Below, piece by piece: positions 56,353 to 64,000 of a DNA stretch of 64,000 nucleotides. The notes beneath the pieces were generated by a model. It was not told the origin of the DNA, did not search any database, and saw only the letters and a list, made by a program, of their open reading frames with translations. The stretch's first letter is position 1. Each line of letters begins with the position of its first letter. Source of the stretch: Septoria linicola (lineage: Eukaryota > Ascomycota > Dothideomycetes > Mycosphaerellales > Mycosphaerellaceae); assembly GCA_024114885.1 (NCBI GenBank), contig CP099428.1:1612001-1676000 (forward strand). Reading direction: 5' to 3'. The translations under genes and the position numbers were made by a program.

Positions 56353-59300
56353 CTATATCGTAAGAGACCGCTAGCGCTATAATTAATAGCTAGAAAGGAG
56401 CTATTAGAGCTATTATTACTAAGGATTTAAGCTTCTCTACCTTTATATAAGCTAAAAACCTTAAACTTTAAGAATTCTCTATTAGAAACTAATATTTTTA
56501 GCGATTCCTTTAGTTAGACGAAAATTAGTAGTAAAAAGACCTTTAGAATAGATAACTCTTATCTCTCTTAGAAATCGCTAGTAGAAAAGAGCTTTAGGAG
56601 TATAGGTCTAGCTTAGATTTTTAAGACCTAGTAGTAGAAAGTAGCTTAGGATAGCTAACTTTTATAGCGATAGTAGGCTTAGGACTTAGAAAAAGAAGTA
56701 GGATAGTAGGTTAACTAGTAGATATAGAATCTATACTTAAAAGTTAAGCTTAGAAGAGTAACTAGCTATATAGATACTTATTTTAGCTATAGAAAATAGT
56801 ATCGAGATAGTTAGGATTAGCTAGATTTCTACTAACCTAGTAAAAGAGAAGATTAGGAAGCTTAGATTAGAGCTCGATAGTAGCTCTAAGAATAAAAGAA
56901 GTGCTTAGGACAGCTAAGATTTAGCTAGATTTATACTAGTCTAGTAAATTATAAGCTTAGAAAGCTCTAATTAGAGCTTAATAGTAGCTTTAGGACTAAG
57001 AGAAGCGCTTAGGAAGATTAGATTAGAGCTCGATAGTAGCTCTAGGAATAAAAGAAGCGCTCGAGATAGTACGATCTTAGGAAGATTAGCTCTTTTTATA
57101 GTAGAGGCTAGGCTTTAGTAGCTAGATCTTAGCTTATACCTCTAATTAAGTATCGCCTATCGAATTTCTAAATCTTTAGCTCTACTAGGCTAGCTTTAGC
57201 CTTTAGCTTACTAAGTCTTCTACTTCTTCTTTAAGCTCTATTAGTAGCTAGCGTATATAACTCTCTCTTTCTTCTTAAGTTATTACTAATAGCTTACTAA
57301 TAAAGATCTATAGATACTTATACCTAGATAGAAGGCCTAGTTCTATAACCTTCTCTATTAGTAGTAGTATTTCTTCTAGTTTAACCTAATCTAGAACTAG
57401 CTTTAGGTTTTCTTATAGAAAGGTATATTTCTTAAGGTCTATCCTCTTATAGATATACTCCTATTTAGAGCTATCTAGTTCCTTAAGCTTATACGATATA
57501 TCTCTCTATAATACTTTAGATACCTTAAAAGAGCCTTTCTATCTAAACGTAAGCTTATAGGAGAAGCTAGTTTTTAACTTAGAGTAGTATACTAATACGA
57601 GATCTCTTTTCTTTAGTATAATAAGGTCTATATAGCGATATTTATCGAAGTACGCCTTATTCTATTCTTAGAGACGCTATTAACGTAGTCGTCCTTCTTC
57701 TATAGTCGTTTCTATAGCTTCTAGGGCTTGAGCTCGAATCGTAAGAAGCTCTACTCTAGTCTTAACCTTATCCTAATCTATAATCTAGAAGATATAGTAC
57801 TCTAGCTCGATTAGTAGTACTACGTTACGCCTAATTATTACCTCTAATAGTATTAAGCTAGTAGTAGAGACTATTATCGTTCTCTCTACCTATAGTACTA
57901 CTAGAATATAGTTACGAATCGTATAAAGGCCGCTATTAGAGAGCTTTAAGTAAGCGTCTAATATTATCTTATAGCCGACTTTAACGATAGCGTTAGACTA
58001 AGAGTAGTACGATGAAATATTAATACGTTTAATACTATACGATAGTAGTAGCTTCTCTACGTTACTAAGGTTAGTCTTATAGTTGTCGAGGATAACTTCT
58101 ATAGTAGTACCCTACTAGTAAAAGATCTCTTCCTATATAAACCTTACTATCTATACTAAGGAGATACTCTTTACTAGGTACTAGAATATATATACTTCTA
58201 GCTAACGCGATAGAGACTCGCGTATAACTATTAACGAATAGTTCTTCGAGATATATAAGCTATCGATATACTATCGCTAGCTAACTATAACTTAGAGCGG
58301 GATCTATAGTTCTCTAGGTACCTACCTCTTATACTGAAGACTATAAATAGTATATTACTAAATAGTAAGCGAGATTTAAGCCTAAACCCTATCCTACTAC
58401 TATCGTTTCTAGATAAGATTATACGTCTATTTAGTACTACGATAACTGTTCTTATAATAGTATACCTTAATAATATAAGCTCGTACTTTAGGTTTATCGA
58501 TAACTCGCTATAGAGGTCTAGCTACTCGCTCTTAGCGCTAGAGCTAGTTATTCTTAATATAAAACAGCTAATACTTCTTTCTTAACCGCTTATACTCGTT
58601 ATTAGAAACTCTCTTAGGTTTTTATATTCGTATAAGTACGAAAGCGATATTTATTAACTCCTAAGAGTAGATCCTATTAATTATAGGTAGCTCGCTCTAA
58701 ATCACCTATATAGAGAAGGCGTTAATATAAAAGGTATCGAAGAATTACTTATTAATTATTAGATCTACGTCTTCTTCCTATTCTATAGCCTCTATATCTT
58801 TAGGCGTAGTAGGCTTCCTCGATAAAGAATCTAGAGCTATATACTTCTTACTAGGAATATATATAACGTTAAAGTCGAAGAGGTAGATCTATACTAGCTA
58901 GCGCGTTATTACTATATTCGGCAAATTAGAGGTAGCCTTATTAAGCTAGTAAATAAGAGTATTTATATTAATCTCTAGTTAGAAGTATACTCTAAATAGC
59001 TATAGTTTTAGCTTCTTTAATACCTTTAGTATACTAAGGTATTCGCGCTTTCTAGTATCGTACTTAACCTCTACTAGGTTAAATAGGCTAGACTTATATC
59101 GAACTAGATAGTAGAGAAGTAGCTCGTCTCGATTATATTAGGAAAGCGTATATCCTTAACCTTTACTACTCGAATCTATACCTACGATAATAAGTCCTAC
59201 TCCTTCTCTAAAGTTAAGAGTAACTAGGGCTAAGGCTAAAACTAGTGCCTTTAAGACGACGTCTTTAGCTAGTTAGTATTTAGTAGTCTATTAAAACTTA

Positions 59301-62300
59301 GTATCCTTCTATAAGAGCTTAAATAGCAGAGTAAGGATAATCGTAAAACCTTTAACCTAGACGCGGTAGTACGTAACTACGCTAAGGAAGATTCGAACCT
59401 CCTTCTAATTCTCTAAGGTCGGCTATTTCTTAATCTTCGCTACTCTTACGAAGTCTAGATAGCGACTATCGATACTAGTAAGGTATCTAACGATTACTAG
59501 TTGTTCGTAATAGAGCTATAGCTTATTAAAAGCTACGGTTATATTAGCTCGTTCTATATTATAGAGAACGTCGTCTATAGCTATAATATATTTAATAACG
59601 TAATAGTAGAGGCTAGGTTTAACCTCTTTACTATCGTACTTCGTCTTAGGCTCTTTAATACCGATATTATTAAAGAACGGCTATACCTTATACGAGACAT
59701 ACTCTATAAGTACTTGATTAATAATACGAACGAACTAGGTAATAGAATTCGTAGCTCTTTATAGTAACGTAGTCTACTATAATAGGCCTAGTAGTAAATT
59801 AAAGCCTATAAGGTCTCTATAGGATTTATCGAGTAGGATTTAGTTATATCTAGAGAAGATATTAACTAACGAGGCTAGCGCGTAACTAGTAAAGTTCTTA
59901 GAGAAACTCTTAGCGTTAGGTAGTAAGTTCGAATCTCTTATAGTAACTTAATTAAACTTCTAAGCTACGTTAATTAACTAATACTTCTTTAGCTTACTTA
60001 CCTCTATCTTCTTACTAATAAGGAAGTATAGATTTCGATAGGTACTATAGTATAGCTTAAGAGTTCTAGCTTAGATTCGTTGTCTTAGTATATCTTCTAC
60101 GATATATCGTAGAGATAGGTTTAGCTTGAAGCCTAGATACTACTATAGCTCGTAAGGAATTGTCTAAATCTTCTATAGTAGAGTAATATTAGGATTAATT
60201 CGGCCTAAATACGTAAAGTCCTACGTAAAGACAGCTTCTCGGTTCCTTAGTATATAGTATAACAAATCTAGCTCCTTTAGTAGTAGTTCTATACTAGGTT
60301 TAAACTTTGTAAGCTATTTAGGCGTTAGGCGTAATCTAGGCTCGATCGTCGAGAACCTCTTAGTTAAGTACTTACTATTATAAGGTCTAGTACTAGGTAG
60401 TATAGCCGCTTCCTTCTTAATATAAGTCTGTCGCTAGTCCTTTAACCTGCTAGGGTTTAACCTATTAGTTATAGTAATGTCCGTATTTACTAGTTTGATC
60501 TTGTTAGTAACTCGCTTATAAAGAGTATAGGCGCTAATATAGTTATCTAGCTTCTACTACTTTATAGCTTCTTTATTACAAGCTCTCTCTACTACTATAT
60601 TAATAGCGGCCGAGATAACGTACGTCTCTTCGCTAAGCTCGTCGTCTACTTTATTAGAAATAACCTCGTCGTAGAGTCTAGGTTCTTAGATAGCTAGCTC
60701 CGCCTCTCTAAGCTTTCTATAAGTAATTATCAAGTATTCGCCTCTATAATTTAAACTCTAGCTTAATTAAGACACTAGTATAGTATCGTTAAAACTATAC
60801 CTAATACTCTAGTATAAGTCTCGCTCGCTAGTATAAGCTAGTTCGGCTTCGCTAGTAGCTAGTAAAAGCTTCTTAAGTCGACTATTTTAGCTAAATTTAG
60901 CGATATTACCTTCGACGGCCGCTACTACGAGATAGTTATACTATATTTGAGTCTAGCTATAATTAACCCGTCTTAATAGTTCGAGCTACTATCGTAGAGA
61001 GATACTTTATCTAATTAAGTTCGCTATAAAATAGTCTCTAAAGTAAATTACCTTTATATACGATAACTACTACGTAAGGTAGTTAAAGACTTGATTCTCT
61101 AGGAGTTTAGGGCTATTAGTAACTATAAACGAACACTAGTACTAATCGCTTATCTATCTATACTACTAGTATAGTTTAAAGTATAGTATAGAAGGTATAA
61201 CGTAATTATCGTTTAAAAAGGTAACTACGGAACGTTCTACTAGCTAACCTTTCTAAGTAGAGTTTTTACCTCTAACTACTAAACCTTATACGGAAAGGGT
61301 AGTAGAAGCTTGAAAAGCTTATAATCCCTCTCTCTACTCCTCGCTATTATAAGATCTAGAGTCCTCGATAGTATACTCTATATTCTTTAGCTAATAATTA
61401 CTAAAAGTTAGAGTTTAGATACCGACTTCTATAGAATCTAGACGCGATAAAAGTATTAGAGCCTCTACTAAACTCGTACTATTAACTAGAGCTAGTTCCT
61501 CGGTACTCTAGCTTTTCCTAAGACCTATTCTATAGTTCGTATATTACTATAGCTATTAAAGCTAGTAAATATAATAATATAGCTATCTAGAGTACTAATT
61601 AAGCCTTCCTAAGAGCTATTATCGTAGTTCTTAGAAGCTAGGCGTACCTACTACGCCTATAGTCGGCTAAGCAAGATTAGGCCGTTCGTAGGTAAGACTA
61701 GAAACGGTATAGTAACTCTTACGCTAAAGGTATCGATTAATACCTCTAGGTAGTACCTAACGAAAGTAACCTTGCCTCTAACTCCTCTTATAGTAATATT
61801 ACTAAGAGGGGTTATACCGACTTAAAGCTTCCGAACGTATTCGATTAGTATAATTATTAACTTAGCTCTCTCGTCGATTAAAGACTCGTAAGCTATTATT
61901 CGAGAGCCGTACTTTATAGGCACGTAGATACTTAGAATAATCTAATAGATATTATTAAATAATAGAAGGATATCGTCTATCCGCTCGTAAAGCTTAGAAG
62001 CGGGCCTAGGTTTTACTATATTAATCGCTATAGTAGTAGCCTAGAAGGCCTTAATATCGGTCGCTAAGATAGCTTTTATTAGCTCCTCCTCTACCTACTC
62101 CTTACTAAAGGCTTTAGATAGTAAGGAATATACGCTAATCTTAGCTCTACTATCTCTATTCGTACGCTTCTTTATATAGAGCTTATTAAGCTTCTCTCGT
62201 AGATCTATATCGTTTAGAACACGACTCTATAAGGAATACGACGCTCGCTCGCTATAGAGAATAATCTCTACTAAGCTTAACTAGACCTTAGATTCGAGTA

Positions 62301-64000
62301 TTTTGTCTATCTAGAAGACGTTAGCGTTATTATTAGCGTACGTAGCTCGAAGGTAGTTGTCTATACGCTTAGTCTTCGAAGGCTTCTTTACTTTCTTACG
62401 CTTCTAAGTATACGTAGGAGCGACTAGAACTAGTAGACCGTTTAGGTAGTCGTATATCTACTTATCCTCGATCTTATCGTTATTACGTCTCTAAGTTTAA
62501 GAATCCTCTAACTCCTCTATATCTATAAGGTAAGGAGCTAGCTAGTTTTTATCTTCGACCTCTTTAATACGAGAGTAACGATAAGCGCGGGTTCTTATAG
62601 TTATAGCCTAGGTCGTAATTCGCTTCTATACTCCTATTAGCTATCTTTCGACTAGACGAGAAGGATTTAGGTTCTACTTTGTCTTTACGCTATCTCTAGC
62701 TACGTAGACGCTAATTAGATCGTCCTAATCTTTCTATATAATAGAAGTAACTTAGCTAATATTAATAGGACTATCGATACTAGCTACCTTGTTCGTAGTC
62801 CTCTACTAGCTCGCTCTTAGCGTTAATAAACGATCTATATTTTCAAGATTAATCTTCTTATAGCGCTACTCTAATACTCCTATTAATACGAATAGCTTTA
62901 GTAGTTCCTTATCCTAGTAGTACTATATCTTTTCTATACCTAGGCGAGGCGTTCTATAGTATATAATACCGGTCTTTAGATCTCTATATATTAAGCTCTT
63001 AGTCTCGAACTACTATAGGTACTCGTAGTTTACGGCTATATAGCCTTCGAGCTTATATATCTAATAACCTAAAATCTTTAGAGCGATCGCTATATAGGCC
63101 TTAATTATTAACCTATTATCTATCGTAGCTAAGTTAATCGAAATCTCCTAGCTATAAGTAGGCCTTAGAATATATAGATAGTCGTGATCGTAAGACTTCG
63201 CCTACTATCCTATCGATAGGCGTAGTAGCTATAGGCCTCTTTCTTCGAGTCGACGAATCGTAGCGATTATAAGGTCTTATATACTAGTAGTAATATTATC
63301 GATAGTTACTAGCTTATAGCCTTTATAGACTACCGTTTCTCTAGCCTTGAACTTAGAGTTTAGTCTTAGAGTAGACTTCTTTACTACTTCGTATAACTAC
63401 TAGACGTCTCTACCGCCTTTATTATATACTTCTAATTTAAAGTCCTTATTACTATTAATCTAACGCTAGGCTGTCTTTAAGAGCTTACTATAATCTAAGT
63501 CCTTATTATTAAGATCTAACCTAAGATAGGCCTAGAGCCTCTTACCGAAACGAAATAGAAGGCCTCGTATAAATAGAAGAGTACGAGAACGCTCGTCTAT
63601 ATACGAAGTAGGTATAGTATTAGAGTAGAGTATAAACTACCTTAAGTACTCTAAGAGATTATTATTCTCGCTATAGTTAACCTTATAAAGGTTTTCTATA
63701 TAGTAGTAGTTTCCGAGTATATATATATTATCGTACTTTCGGTACTCTTTAATAATCGACTCTTTGAACTTAGCGTAGTCTCGGTCGTAGAAACTATTAA
63801 GGCGCTAGTATCGTCTATATTAGATAACTATAACCTAAGTAAGTAACTTCTTATAAAGCTACTTATTATTATTAATAAGTAGAATAGCGTAGTTCCTATA
63901 TAGTATTTTAAAACGCTTAATATACTTAGTTACGTTCTCCCTATTAAAGAAGAGATTCTAGTCCGAGCTAGATAGTAGTAGAACCTAAGCGACAATTACC
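56353..64000 (-). mobile_element. Ty3/gypsy retrotransposon, copy 2 (RIP-degraded, cut by window end)
   Basis: Collinear with 47,303 to about 54,990 of copy 1 along its whole length (offset about 9.0 kb, with one deletion of about 55 bp near 56,570). Differences from copy 1 are mostly C/T and A/G, with more TpA here in many places, so copy 2 is often the more mutated. The reverse-transcriptase block sits near 59,710-59,520 and gag begins beyond the window. Confidence 0.82.

Larger units (their letters stand above)
29421..64000. other. RIP-mutated AT-rich desert (nested transposon remains)
   Basis: From about 29,420 to the window end the DNA changes character. CpA and TpG become very rare, TpA dominates, CpG and other C/G contexts persist, and no reading frame longer than about 65 codons is intact. 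Almost every in-frame stop in the recognisable element remains is TAA or TAG. This is the expected result of RIP acting on both strands. Sub-features are listed separately; stretches not listed (for example 29,421-30,180, 34,021-34,700) show only the same TpA-rich sequence. Confidence 0.92.

Overview
The window looks like nuclear DNA of a filamentous ascomycete, most likely a Dothideomycete. Supporting this are short 42-76 bp GT-AG introns, a PDR-type ABC transporter, a HeLo-domain protein, a PTS1-tagged acyl-CoA oxidase, and large AT-rich blocks with the signature of RIP (repeat-induced point mutation, CpA to TpA). The clade is inferred from gene content and RIP style, not from a marker gene.

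Bases 1-29,400 are gene-bearing with normal composition. In order they hold: the 3' end of a PDR ABC transporter; three paralogous type II membrane proteins with a glycosyltransferase-like domain (1.4-7.9 kb); a doubtful small membrane-protein gene; a RIP-degraded pogo/Fot1 DNA transposon with intact ends (9,722-11,858); HEM2 (delta-aminolevulinate dehydratase); a SWIM/RING zinc-finger protein; a peroxisomal acyl-CoA oxidase; a broken Ser/Thr kinase gene; an intact HeLo-domain protein; an MCT-type MFS transporter; a small F-box protein; a broken NmrA-like gene; an HpcH/HpaI-type aldolase that lacks the usual Asp-x-Glu-His motif; and an epoxide hydrolase. The last few genes could form a small catabolic or detoxification neighbourhood, but nothing shows that they are co-regulated.

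Bases 29,420-64,000 are a RIP desert: CpA and TpG are nearly absent, TpA is very frequent, and there are no intact genes. By reading through the RIP-type stops I recognised a Ty1/copia integrase/reverse-transcriptase piece (38.3-39.5 kb, minus), a 5'-truncated LINE with a readable reverse transcriptase (35.0-38.3 kb, minus), and two same-orientation Ty3/gypsy elements (47.3-55.3 kb, and 56.35 kb to the window end, minus). These are separated by a 284 bp direct repeat that may be an LTR. Four further stretches read like decayed proteins I cannot assign: 30.2-31.9, 32.2-33.1 and 40.1-42.0 kb on plus, and 43.5-46.3 kb on minus. A short tandem repeat rich in CACGTGAC (42.0-42.1 kb) has largely escaped RIP inside the desert.
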